A stretch of DNA of 64,000 nt from DATKXU01 sp035528905 (GTDB taxonomy: Bacteria; Armatimonadota; UBA5829; DTJY01): the NCBI GenBank assembly GCA_035528905.1, contig DATKXU010000037.1:8686-72685 (forward strand). The letters run 5' to 3'. The translations under genes and the position numbers were made by a program. Each line of letters begins with the position of its first letter. The first letter of the stretch is position 1. Under the pieces are notes generated by a model that saw only the letters and a list, made by a program, of their open reading frames with translations, did no database searches and was not told where the DNA came from. Below, piece after piece: positions 50,416 to 60,000 of the stretch.

Positions 50416-53400
50416 ATGCGTTCCAAGATGCCACTTCTCATAGTAGTTGTCGCACTGTTGATTCTGGGTCTGATTGTATCCTTCGGTGTCGCATACCGCC
50501 TTCGGCAACTGGCATCCAGTCTCCCCAACGTCCTCGAGAACGAGCTGGAGGCGCGCTTAGACAGACAAGCAAGAGTCGGCTCGGTGAAGTTGGCATCGCC
50601 AAGCACCGCCGTCATCACCGATCTTCGCATCGCCAGCGGAGAAACATTTGCTCAGGGCACTTTGTTCTCCGCACGCCGTGCAACCGTGCGCTTCAGAGTC
50701 ATTGACCTCCTAACAGGCCGCCTACCCGTCGCGCGAAGCATAACCTCGGTAACGCTGGCTGGTCCGAGTGTCCGGCTCGTGAGGGACCGCAACGGGGTTT
50801 GGGACATCGAGGATCTGCTGCGGCGACCCCCGATCCCACCCGCACAGCGCTTTCGAGCCCTGATTCGCGTCCGTTCGGGTAGGCTGACCATTGTGGATTA
50901 TGCCGCGCGAGTTCGGCAGCTTCCGGCCGTGAACAGCTTGAACTCGGTGTCTGGGTACGTTAACCTGGCGCCGGCCCAGTCGGCTCTCATAGACCTTTCA
51001 GGTAGAGGCGACCGCCAACGAGTGACAGGCGTTCAGGCGTCAGGCCGATGGGGAATCGGCGCTCCGGTGACCCATCTCAACCTTTCCATCCAGGAGGCCG
51101 ACGCTGAGTACTGGCTTGATTACTTTGCGAACATCCGCGGCTGGAATATCGCGGGAGGCAAGGCCGACGCGCGAGCCATTCTCTCGCAGCCGCACGGCGC
51201 AGGCATAGTCGCCAAAGGATCCGCGACACTTCGGGACTCGGCGATCACTAGCCCTTATCTCTCCATCCCAGTGCGGCCGTTTGGGGCGAAGATCGCATTC
51301 GTCGGAACGGACCTCAGCCTCGCGGCACGGGGCCTTCTGCGCGAGTCGCCAATCTCAATCCGAGGCCAAATCATTGGCTTTCATCCCGGAAGGCTGAATC
51401 TGCATATTGCGTCGGAGCGGATGAATCTGGCTGTACTGCAGAACGCGATCAGGCCACTCCCCGCGCTACCGCAGGTTCGATGGCCTATGCCCGGCGTCGT
51501 GAGCGCAAGGGTCACTGGAAACGCCCAAAGGCCCATGGTGACAGGTGTTATTCGGGTTCCGCACGCCGCAGCGTACGGCACACCGCTGACATCGCTGACC
51601 GCGCAAGGCCACTTCCGAGACGGTACAATCTTTGTCACCAGCGTGACCGGGCGCGCCGCCGGCGGAAGCATCAGATTATCGGCGGCGATCGGCCTCCAGC
51701 CGGTGCGCATAAAAGCACAGGGGACCGCCGCACGCATCAACCTAGCTGCCCTGCCGATACCGGGAAACATCCGGGCCGCAGGTCTGGCGGACGCACGGTT
51801 TGCCCTGGATTACTTCCACAGATTGCGGTGGGCCCGCGTGTCCGCGGAGATAGCACAGCCGAGAGTAGCAGATCTCGCCTTTGACCGAGGAAGCGCCAAT
51901 GTCGTATTGACCGGCCCACGCACAGCGCGGGCGAGGTTGAGATTGAGCCGCGGCGCCATCAGAGGCGCGGAAATCGAAGCGGCGGCGGCAGACTTGGCTC
52001 TGCGCGAGCGTACAGTTTTCTTACAGAGGGTGGCCGTTGACGCTTTCCAGGGAGCGTTGAGCGCTCAGGGTACTGCAATGCTCGATGGAATCTTGAACCT
52101 GCGCGTATCAGGCACGGGAATTGATCTTCGCACACTGCCGGGCTACGAGCAGCTCACAGGAACAGCCAGCTTCACGGGAAGCGTGAACGGCACGTTGAGC
52201 AGTCCTCGTCTGACGGCCCGGGTGACCGCGCGCGACGGGCAGATACGGCAGGTCCGATACGACGCGATGACGGCTCGTCTCGTCGCGACACCGCAGCTCC
52301 TTGCGCTCGAAGATGCGGCCATACGACTTGAGCAGGGCGAGGTCACAACCACGGGTCGGATCACTTTTGCCAAGAGGGCTGCGGCGCGTGTTGAATTACT
52401 GATGCGCGCACGCGAGGTAAATCTTGCGCGAGTGCTCCCACTCGTCGGAGTGTCAGCCGGCGCCCAGGGAATCGCTAACGCCGATCTGGATATACGAGGT
52501 CAGCTTCCCAATATCCGGGCCTCCGGCGAGGCATCGGTGACGGACGGCGCTATCGCCGATGTTCCCTTTGATCTAGTCCGGGCCCGTCTCCAATTCCGAA
52601 ACGGGCGCACCGCGATAACGGAGTTAGTCGCGCAGAGAGGGGAGATGCAGCTCACGGGAGGCGGATCTATTGGCCCGCAGGGAGATCTTCAAATGAGCCT
52701 GACAGGTGAAAACCTGCGCCTGAGCCTCCTCAACCAGATTGTCTCTCGATACATCGAACTCGAAGGGCCGATGACTTTCACAGGCGAGGTGGCAGGAACT
52801 CTCAGGTCCCCGGCGATACGCGGCATCATCGCCTCGACACAGCCGGTGATAAACGGCCGGCAATTCAAATCGCTAGCCGCCGATCTGCGGCTGGTTGAGG
52901 GCACAGCCATCCTGGATCAGCTGGTCATTTCGCCGCCGCAGGGGCAAGTTCTCGTCCAGGGCACGATCAATCCCGAAGGACTGGTCTCGCTGACAGGACA
53001 GATCGCGGACTTCCCTCTTGCGACTCTCCGGCCCTGGGTTGGCATGGAATCGCTGACAGGAACGCTGGATGCTTCATTTGCGGTGGGCGGTCCCGCCGAC
53101 AGCCCGACCGTTCGAGCTTCCGCTTCGGCGAGAGACTTCACAACGCCGCGAATATCAATCGAGCGCATCGCCGCAGAGCAGGTCACAATCGCGGGCGGAC
53201 GTCTGTCCTCCACCGGCGTTGTCGCCCAGGCAAACGGCAGCCAGCTCCTCCTCTCCGGCTCGCTGCCGTTCGTCTGGGCCGCACCGTATGTCCCGCGCGA
53301 CCAGCCCGTACTCCTGCACGCCGAGCTTCCAGACCAAGACCTTGCAATACTACAAACGTTGAGCCCCGCGGTTGAGAACGCGCGCGGCGCCCTTATGGCC

Positions 53401-54609
53401 GCCGTAGACGTGACAGGCACGCTCGACCAGCCCGTCTTCGACGGCCAGGCGACCCTACACGATAGCTTCCTGAGGGTCAAGGGTCTTGAGAATGACCTGA
53501 CCAACATTGGATTAGCAGCCAGATTCCAGGATTCCAGCCTGGTGATACAGAGTCTCAGCGGAGCATCCTCGCTTGGCGGGACCTTTTCCGGCAGCGGGAG
53601 TCTTGCTCTCTCCGGCACTGCCGGGGGCATGCTGACGGCCTTGCTAACGCTGGACGGGCTGCGCCTTGACGTCACCAGCACAGCCGCCGAGCAACTGGTG
53701 TTCACCACCACCGGCCAATTGCTGCTGAGCGAAACGCTCAAGTCACCGCTGGTCCAGGGGCAACTGGTGGTCAGAGACGCGCGCATCCGCGTTCCCGCCG
53801 AGACGGTCACAACGACAGCGGCCGTTCCGTATCTTCCCGTCAGTCCTGAACTAGCCATCACGGTAGACCTGGCTCGCGATGTCGTCGTGGAGCGGGGCAC
53901 TCTCAGGGCGGAAGTCGCGGGACCGGTGGCCGTGACGGGGACATTGATCCGTCCCGTGATTGCCGGAACTGTGCAGATCGCGGACGGGCGCTTGAGCTAT
54001 CTCGGCCGGACTTTGCAGCTCCAGCCCGGCGGAACCGCTTCACTGCTCCTGAGTCCTGCCCGGCCACCCATGATAAGCCTGGACCTGACTGCGGTAACCC
54101 GCGTCTCGGCGCCATCGCCCGTCACAGGGCTGTTCACACGCTACACGCTCACACTCGACATTGCGGGACCGATTGGAAACCTCGACATAGGCGTGCGCAG
54201 CAGTCCGCCCGGCCTCTCGGACGTCGAGGCTCTGAGGCTCGTGTTCCGCGGCACCGCGCTGGACGCCCTCATCGCCGGAAGGCCGTTCGACCAGTTCTTC
54301 CAAGAGCAACTCGGGCAAGTCCTCTTAGGGTTAGCCCTACCTCGTGTCTTTGAGCCGTTCCAAATCGAGGGGCTTGTCTTCGTCCTCGAACCCGGCTTCG
54401 ATATCCCGCTTGCGTTTACCGTGAGTACGCCGCTTGCAGAGCGACTGATCTTGTCGTACAGTCGCTCGGTGGTGGCAGCGTCGCCATTCGACGTGATCTC
54501 CTTCGGTTACATCCTAAGGCCGGAGTTGGCACTCACAGTCCAATTTCGAGGTCTGAACAGGACCCTACAGGAGACGTCATACCTCTTGGGGTACTTCCGG
54601 CGCTTCTAA
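50416..54609 (+). CDS. TamB/AsmA-like translocation and assembly protein
   Basis: 1397 residues. Membrane anchor at the start (LLIVVVALLILGLIVSFGVAY), then a very long beta-rich taco-like body with repeated short strands (VRVRSGRLTIVDYA, GTAMLDGILNLRVSGTGIDL, and so on) and a DUF490/TamB C-terminus with LSYLGRTLQLQPGGTASL, ISLDLTAVTRVSAPSPVTGL and a final FGYILRPELALTVQFRGLNR. TamB-family proteins bridge the periplasm and support outer-membrane lipid or protein transport, so this supports an outer membrane. GGAG lies 7 nt before the ATG at 50416. Overlaps the convergent stress-protein gene by 4 bp. Confidence 0.85.
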   Translation: MRSKMPLLIVVVALLILGLIVSFGVAYRLRQLASSLPNVLENELEARLDRQARVGSVKLASPSTAVITDLRIASGETFAQGTLFSARRATVRFRVIDLLTGRLPVARSITSVTLAGPSVRLVRDRNGVWDIEDLLRRPPIPPAQRFRALIRVRSGRLTIVDYAARVRQLPAVNSLNSVSGYVNLAPAQSALIDLSGRGDRQRVTGVQASGRWGIGAPVTHLNLSIQEADAEYWLDYFANIRGWNIAGGKADARAILSQPHGAGIVAKGSATLRDSAITSPYLSIPVRPFGAKIAFVGTDLSLAARGLLRESPISIRGQIIGFHPGRLNLHIASERMNLAVLQNAIRPLPALPQVRWPMPGVVSARVTGNAQRPMVTGVIRVPHAAAYGTPLTSLTAQGHFRDGTIFVTSVTGRAAGGSIRLSAAIGLQPVRIKAQGTAARINLAALPIPGNIRAAGLADARFALDYFHRLRWARVSAEIAQPRVADLAFDRGSANVVLTGPRTARARLRLSRGAIRGAEIEAAAADLALRERTVFLQRVAVDAFQGALSAQGTAMLDGILNLRVSGTGIDLRTLPGYEQLTGTASFTGSVNGTLSSPRLTARVTARDGQIRQVRYDAMTARLVATPQLLALEDAAIRLEQGEVTTTGRITFAKRAAARVELLMRAREVNLARVLPLVGVSAGAQGIANADLDIRGQLPNIRASGEASVTDGAIADVPFDLVRARLQFRNGRTAITELVAQRGEMQLTGGGSIGPQGDLQMSLTGENLRLSLLNQIVSRYIELEGPMTFTGEVAGTLRSPAIRGIIASTQPVINGRQFKSLAADLRLVEGTAILDQLVISPPQGQVLVQGTINPEGLVSLTGQIADFPLATLRPWVGMESLTGTLDASFAVGGPADSPTVRASASARDFTTPRISIERIAAEQVTIAGGRLSSTGVVAQANGSQLLLSGSLPFVWAAPYVPRDQPVLLHAELPDQDLAILQTLSPAVENARGALMAAVDVTGTLDQPVFDGQATLHDSFLRVKGLENDLTNIGLAARFQDSSLVIQSLSGASSLGGTFSGSGSLALSGTAGGMLTALLTLDGLRLDVTSTAAEQLVFTTTGQLLLSETLKSPLVQGQLVVRDARIRVPAETVTTTAAVPYLPVSPELAITVDLARDVVVERGTLRAEVAGPVAVTGTLIRPVIAGTVQIADGRLSYLGRTLQLQPGGTASLLLSPARPPMISLDLTAVTRVSAPSPVTGLFTRYTLTLDIAGPIGNLDIGVRSSPPGLSDVEALRLVFRGTALDALIAGRPFDQFFQEQLGQVLLGLALPRVFEPFQIEGLVFVLEPGFDIPLAFTVSTPLAERLILSYSRSVVAASPFDVISFGYILRPELALTVQFRGLNRTLQETSYLLGYFRRF

Positions 54610-55046
54610 GAGGGGCGCACCATCAGCACCGGGCATGGCGCTCCATGGAGTATGCCCTCCGCGACACTTCCAATCAGGATTTGCCCAATGGCGCCTGTGC
54701 CCGCGCCTCGGCTCCCGATGACTATGAGGCCATAGCTTCCCTCCCGGGCATACTGAAGGATATCGGGAACGGCAGACCCGAAGACCAGTTCCTCACGCGG
54801 GTCAATATCCACCATTTCTAGAACTTCGCGTGCTGCTTCAAGGGCTGCTCTGCCATGCCTCGACAGCTCCAGGCGCATGTCCATCTGTTTCTCTTCGCTT
54901 GGCGGTGGTCCTATCACCGGCGGAAGCTCAGCCACGTAGAGCACTGTAACGTTCGACCCGTACTTCTTCGCGATGTCGGCACAGTACTCCGCAGCCCGTA
55001 ACGAGCAGGCCGACCCGTCCGTTGGCAGCAGTATGCTCTCAAACAT
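54606..55046 (-). CDS. Universal stress protein (UspA family)
   Basis: 146 residues: SILLPTDGSACSLRAAEYCADIAKK start, DPREELVFGSAVPDILQYA, and GSRGAGTGAIGQILIGSVAEGILHGAPCPVLMVRPS, the ATP-binding motif. GGGGGAAAG lies upstream of the ATG. Converges with the TamB gene. Confidence 0.93.
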   Translation of the reverse strand: MFESILLPTDGSACSLRAAEYCADIAKKYGSNVTVLYVAELPPVIGPPPSEEKQMDMRLELSRHGRAALEAAREVLEMVDIDPREELVFGSAVPDILQYAREGSYGLIVIGSRGAGTGAIGQILIGSVAEGILHGAPCPVLMVRPS

Positions 55047-55256
55047 AAGGCTTTCCCCCTGTAGAGAATCCGTCTCGCTCGAAGTTTACCCAGCGGGGCT
55101 TGGCCGTAAATGAAGCCTTCTCGACATTACTGTCTCCAACTAAATGAAAAAGACGCCGTACAGCAGGGCAACACTTGCCTTGCGTCGAACGTCTTAAGTA
55201 ATGGGTTGGGCATCTGTACAGAAGGCTCTGCACATACTGATAGGAGGTAAGAGGCC

Positions 55257-55652
55257 ATGGCAGCAGGCGTATCAGCCCGTGACCAAGGGCTGCAGCTTCT
55301 CAGGGAAGGTTCGATCGGCGACAGCGTAGGTTTCCTGCTCAAGGCCATCGTTGAGGATCCTTCGGACGTTGATCTGTACCTGTACCTCGCTTTCGCATAC
55401 ACCCATCAGGATGATCTGGACAAGGCCATCCACATCCTAGAGCAGGCCACTGATGTCGCGCCTGCCTCTGCAAAGGTGCACTATAACCTCGGGGTAGCGT
55501 ACCATAGGGCAGACAACACTACCCAGGCAAAGGACGAGTACCTTCGCGCGCTCGGCTTGGACCCGACATACACAGCCGCTGAGAAGGCACTGGACTCGCT
55601 GGCTCCTGAGGGCGGACAGCCAGCCGCCGAGAGCGGTCCACCGGAGGCGTAA
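55257..55652 (+). CDS. Small TPR-repeat protein
   Basis: 131 residues. Two complete TPR units (DVDLYLYLAFAYTHQDDLDKAIHILEQATDVAP and AKVHYNLGVAYHRADNTTQAKDEYLRALGLDP) after a helical start; a disordered Ala/Pro tail. Excellent AGGAGG ribosome site before the ATG. Likely a protein-interaction adaptor; the next gene is 14 bp downstream. Confidence 0.85.
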   Translation: MAAGVSARDQGLQLLREGSIGDSVGFLLKAIVEDPSDVDLYLYLAFAYTHQDDLDKAIHILEQATDVAPASAKVHYNLGVAYHRADNTTQAKDEYLRALGLDPTYTAAEKALDSLAPEGGQPAAESGPPEA

Positions 55653-55666
55653 TACCAAATGGTAAG

Positions 55667-56956
55667 ATGAAAAGGGTTCACGTTCATCAGGATAGGAAGT
55701 GCGTAGCGATTGCTGTGCTTGCCGGACTACTGGCCGCGCTTGTAGTATCCGCGTCCGCGAATTCGCCCATCCCAAAGCAGAAACCCCCTGATCTGGTCAC
55801 GGTCAGAGGCACAGTCGTTACCGTTGATGGTAGACCCCTGGAAGGTGTGAATGGAAGCACCGAGGGCGGCCCTTGCTGGGTATCCGGTAAAGGAGGGAAA
55901 TTCGTTATAAAACTGAAGCCGGGCACCTACAAGCTGTGGGCGTTGGCCGCAAAATCCAGGGCTGTCACTCTCGTCGTGCCAAAGGGCAAGTCCTCTGTTT
56001 CGGTAAGAGTTATCGCAAAACGGATGAAGAACCGGGTGCCGCTCAAGTTCCTGACTCCGGGCGGCAGACCTGCGGCCAACGCGCGCATGGCCTCTGGGAT
56101 GAGGGCTGGGAGTGGGACATGGGGCATGGGCCCTGTCAGCACCGATGCAAGAGGCATACTGATGGAGCAGGTGGAGTACGATGCCCCAGTCTGGTTCTTC
56201 TCCGCTGCAAGTGGGATTGGGTACGCCAAGCTGGAAATTGCCGATGATGAGACGCTGTTCAGTGAGGAACCAATCCTTGTGCAACTCTCATCGGGTCCGT
56301 ATGTGTCAGGCCGCGTCGTGGCGGAGCGAGGCGGTATGCCTTTGGGAGGAGTGAATATCTACCCCTGGAGGGTCTACAAAAAAGGCGATCCTTGGAGTGG
56401 GTGGAACAGCCAGTTTGGGTTCAAGAGCTACCAATATACCATAAACGAGGTCATGTCGGCCACTTCCCGTGATGGTGATGGCACTTTTAGACTCGGGCCT
56501 CTCCCTCCAGGCGACTACAAGATGGATTACGGTGCGCCTGAAGTGGGTGATCTCCCAGCGGACGAAGGCAGGAATTTGAATATTGCAGTCGCCAGCATCC
56601 CTGTGAATGTCCCGGAAGATCGGGATATTGAGGGTCTGCAGATCGTCTACCCTGTGAAGAAGCCGGCCTACAGTCTCATGGGACAAGTCTTCCAGGGGGA
56701 TACGTCAACACCGCTGGCCTCGACAGAAATAACGATCAGTGTCATGACGATATATCCACCCGACCCGGAGCCGGAGAACTGGTATGTATGTGAGCCGGTC
56801 GTGCGGACTGTTGTCACAGATGCGCAAGGCAATTACAGGCTCTACCCGATCCGCCCCGGTAAGTACAAGCTGGAGGCAAAGTGGGAAAAGTTCTCTGCGA
56901 CCAGGAATGTATCTCTTCGCGCTAACGCGACGGGTGTTGACTTCACACTGCATTAG
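55667..56956 (+). CDS. Exported carboxypeptidase-regulatory-like domain protein
   Basis: 429 residues. Signal peptide (AIAVLAGLLAALVVSASA). Three beta-sandwich regions of the carboxypeptidase-D-regulatory type: VTVRGTVVTVDGRPLEGVNGS...GTYKLWALA, SGRVVAERGGMPLGGVNIYPW and VTDAQGNYRLYPIRPGKYKLEAKW. Stalk-like extracellular or periplasmic module; partner not evident. The ribosome site is weak. It sits upstream of and convergent with the alpha-2-macroglobulin gene. Confidence 0.8.
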   Translation: MKRVHVHQDRKCVAIAVLAGLLAALVVSASANSPIPKQKPPDLVTVRGTVVTVDGRPLEGVNGSTEGGPCWVSGKGGKFVIKLKPGTYKLWALAAKSRAVTLVVPKGKSSVSVRVIAKRMKNRVPLKFLTPGGRPAANARMASGMRAGSGTWGMGPVSTDARGILMEQVEYDAPVWFFSAASGIGYAKLEIADDETLFSEEPILVQLSSGPYVSGRVVAERGGMPLGGVNIYPWRVYKKGDPWSGWNSQFGFKSYQYTINEVMSATSRDGDGTFRLGPLPPGDYKMDYGAPEVGDLPADEGRNLNIAVASIPVNVPEDRDIEGLQIVYPVKKPAYSLMGQVFQGDTSTPLASTEITISVMTIYPPDPEPENWYVCEPVVRTVVTDAQGNYRLYPIRPGKYKLEAKWEKFSATRNVSLRANATGVDFTLH

Positions 56957-57004
56957 TCCGTTGTATACGTGTTAGCAGGGCAGCACCTGTGCCGGCAGGC
57001 AGCT

Positions 57005-60000
57005 CTACTCCACCACCATGTTCACCGGTGGGGCAACGTCGTTTATCTCCGGGTTGTAGTAGAGGTACGCGGTGGACTTCGGTGTCCGCGCCCGGATTGG
57101 GAACTTCGCCTTCAGCCTGTATTTGAACTCCACGGGCTTTCCGCCCTCCAGCTTCTCGAAGTACAGGATCACCTGCCTGGACGTGATTGTGTAGCGCTGA
57201 ACGACCTTGCCGCCGACCAGAGCCTCCAAATCCTCGGCCATGACCTGAAATCCCGGAGGAGTCCCCAGGTCAACCATGACCATGTTCGCAGTCCCGGATC
57301 CGTTGTAGGCGATCTTCACAGTGCTCGTGACAATATCGTCCTTCGCAAGAGTCGTCCTGTCGAAGTCAACATTGATCGAGATCAGCCTTTGCTCCGGCTG
57401 CTGAGAGAGCTTATCCCACGGCAGGTAGTACTTCCCGGCAATCTGATAGAGCGACGATCCCCTACCCTCGAACTCCACGCGAATCTTATTCTCGCCCTCC
57501 CTGACGAATTGCTTGCAGTCCACCTGGCGGAGCACGTCGCTGTCCTCAGGCGTGATCTTGAAGGTTCCGGCTTCCTGACCGTTGACCAACACAGTCACCT
57601 TCGCATTGATCTCCTGCGTCCGGTTTTCCATGGACGCAAGCAGCGCCTTAAGAGAGAGGATTGTCGCCTGGGTCGAGCCCCAGGTGCCGTTCGGGTCCTT
57701 GGCCTGGATGATGAAGGTGAGCGCTTTGCTCACTACATCAGGATACCTGCCGGAGCGAATGAAGGCCAAGGCTGCGAGAGCCGTTGTCTCCACGTCAGCC
57801 GACTTGCCGCGCGTGAAGGTGATGGTAGAGACATCGGATTTCCAGGATACCTTACCGTCCTCCTCAACCTTCATATCCACCAGGCGCTCAAGGGCAGTCA
57901 GGGCCGCTGGATCGTCTTTCCCCGCGGATACCAGCGCATTCGCCAGCATCGCCAGCGTGTATGCATCCTTGGCATCGTTCGCATTCTCCTTCAGATAGCT
58001 CAAGGAGGGACGCATCTCGGCCGGATCGTAGCCGCTGTGCATCAGCGCCCAGGCAATCCAGGCGGTCGGCAGGAGATTGCTCTTCTGGATGCGGCCCCAG
58101 GACTCCTCATGCAGGTAGTTCTGATCAGGCGACCACGAGCCGTCCTTCTCGCGCTGAGCGACAAGCCACTGCTGCGTGCGCTGGATCAGGTTCGGATCAA
58201 CCTCATAGACCTTCGACATGTCCGCGAACTCCATCACGCCATATGCTGTCAGAACCTTATTCGCCGGAGGGTCGCCGAACCAGGAGAATCCGCCGCCGGG
58301 AACCTCGAACGTGACCAGGCGCTGGTAGCCCAGGTTGATGTACTGCTCGGCCTTCATCTGGACCTCCGGCGTGATCTGGTTCACGGATTTCATGTAGTCT
58401 AGGACGAGAATGTTCGGATATGTCGCCGAGGACGTTTGCTCGAAGCAGCCGAAAGGCATCTGGAGGATCTTGTCCATCCCCTCGACCACCTGGCTGAATA
58501 TCCCCGGGTAGACCTTCACTAGGATGTTGCTCGCCCCGTCAATGGCGTCCTCGGGGATGGTGAGCGTATTCTCCACGGTCTTCTCAAGACGGTCGTTGAT
58601 CGAGGCCTGATACTCCTTCCCATCCGGCATCACCTCGATCTCGCGGGAGATGGCGTCGCTCATCTTGGTGCCCATTGCATGGACGGTCAGGCGATGGCTG
58701 CCGATCTCCTTGACCCTGAGCCGGAAATACACGGCCTCGACGTCATTCTCCCCAATCTGAAGCCTCTTCGTCGCGGAATCGAGCAGCTCGAACCAGGGCT
58801 CCGTCGTGAGCTCGAGGATCACTCGCTGTGCGGAGGTCAGGTAGTTATAGACCGCAACCGGAATCGAGACCTCGTCGTTCTGCGTCAGAGAGACCGGAAG
58901 GTCAGTATCTATGAAGAAGTCCTGGAAGCACTTCAGGCCTTGCGACGTCGAGCCGAGTTCACCGGCAGCAGACGAGGCCATCGCAGAAATGCGCCACGTT
59001 GTGATGCTGTCGGCGACATCAACGTGTATCGAAGCCTTCCCGCTGCCGTCCGTGATCACAGCCGGGTTGAAGTACATAGTCTCAGGGAAGAACTGCCGAA
59101 TCCGGATTTCCTCCCTGGCAGGCGCTGCGCCGCCGTATCCACCCCGGAACTCTACTTCTGCCACAGCAACGGGAACTCTTTCTACTTCCTCAACGCCTCG
59201 CACAGAGGGCGCTTGGGGTCCAGCTACCAAAGCCGCGTCAACCCCCACCGGCCCGGGAGGCGCAGGCACCCCTTTCGCCATGAAAAGGTCCGCTCCGCCT
59301 TCCAGCAGAAGCCGAGCTCGCTCAGGCTCCCCAGGGCTGCCGCCGACCGCGACATCGTCTTCGGTGCCTTTGCGCCCGTCCGGGCCTAGGCTGGTGATCG
59401 TCATACTGTGCTCGAAGCTCCCGCAGCCGCATGGCGTGAAGTCGTAGGGCCGCCCCCACCGGTCGAGCAGATCGCTCCTTCTGAGAAGGCCGACCTCGAC
59501 AAGATACTTGATGCCGCCGCGATCCTTGAGCGAGGGCGATTTGTACTTCTGGTAGTACTCGACCACCGCTCGGGCAACCTTCGCATAATCTCTCCGGACC
59601 CTCTTTGACAGCTGTTCCCTCATATTCCGGATCTTCTCGGAGTACGAGTTCCCTGCCAGCGTATAGGCCGCGCCGGCATCCTGCCGCCTGCCTTGCTCAG
59701 CGAGCGCGAAGAGCACGCGTGCCGCCCGCTGCTTCTCGGCCCCGAATGTCTCATCAATCCCAGGAGAGACGATATTGGCGGGGCTCAGGCCGTGAACTTC
59801 GAACTTCGGCTCCATGAGCTCCTTTTCCAGCAGGAAGTAAATCTTCTCCATGCCGGGTTGCATCTCCTGGAGCGCGAAGACGCTCTCGTCCACGATAGCC
59901 ACTCCGAGGGCCGCCGAGACACCCTTACCCGCGGAACTCCTCACATCGAAAGCTATCTTTGCCGGCTTCCCGGGGAGGTATGATTTCTTGTCGGGAGTAA

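Noticed and set aside
56969..58402. 477-residue frame on the plus strand opposite the alpha-2-macroglobulin gene
   Set aside because: Arg/Leu/Val-rich translation with no motif, overlapping a certain gene on the other strand.
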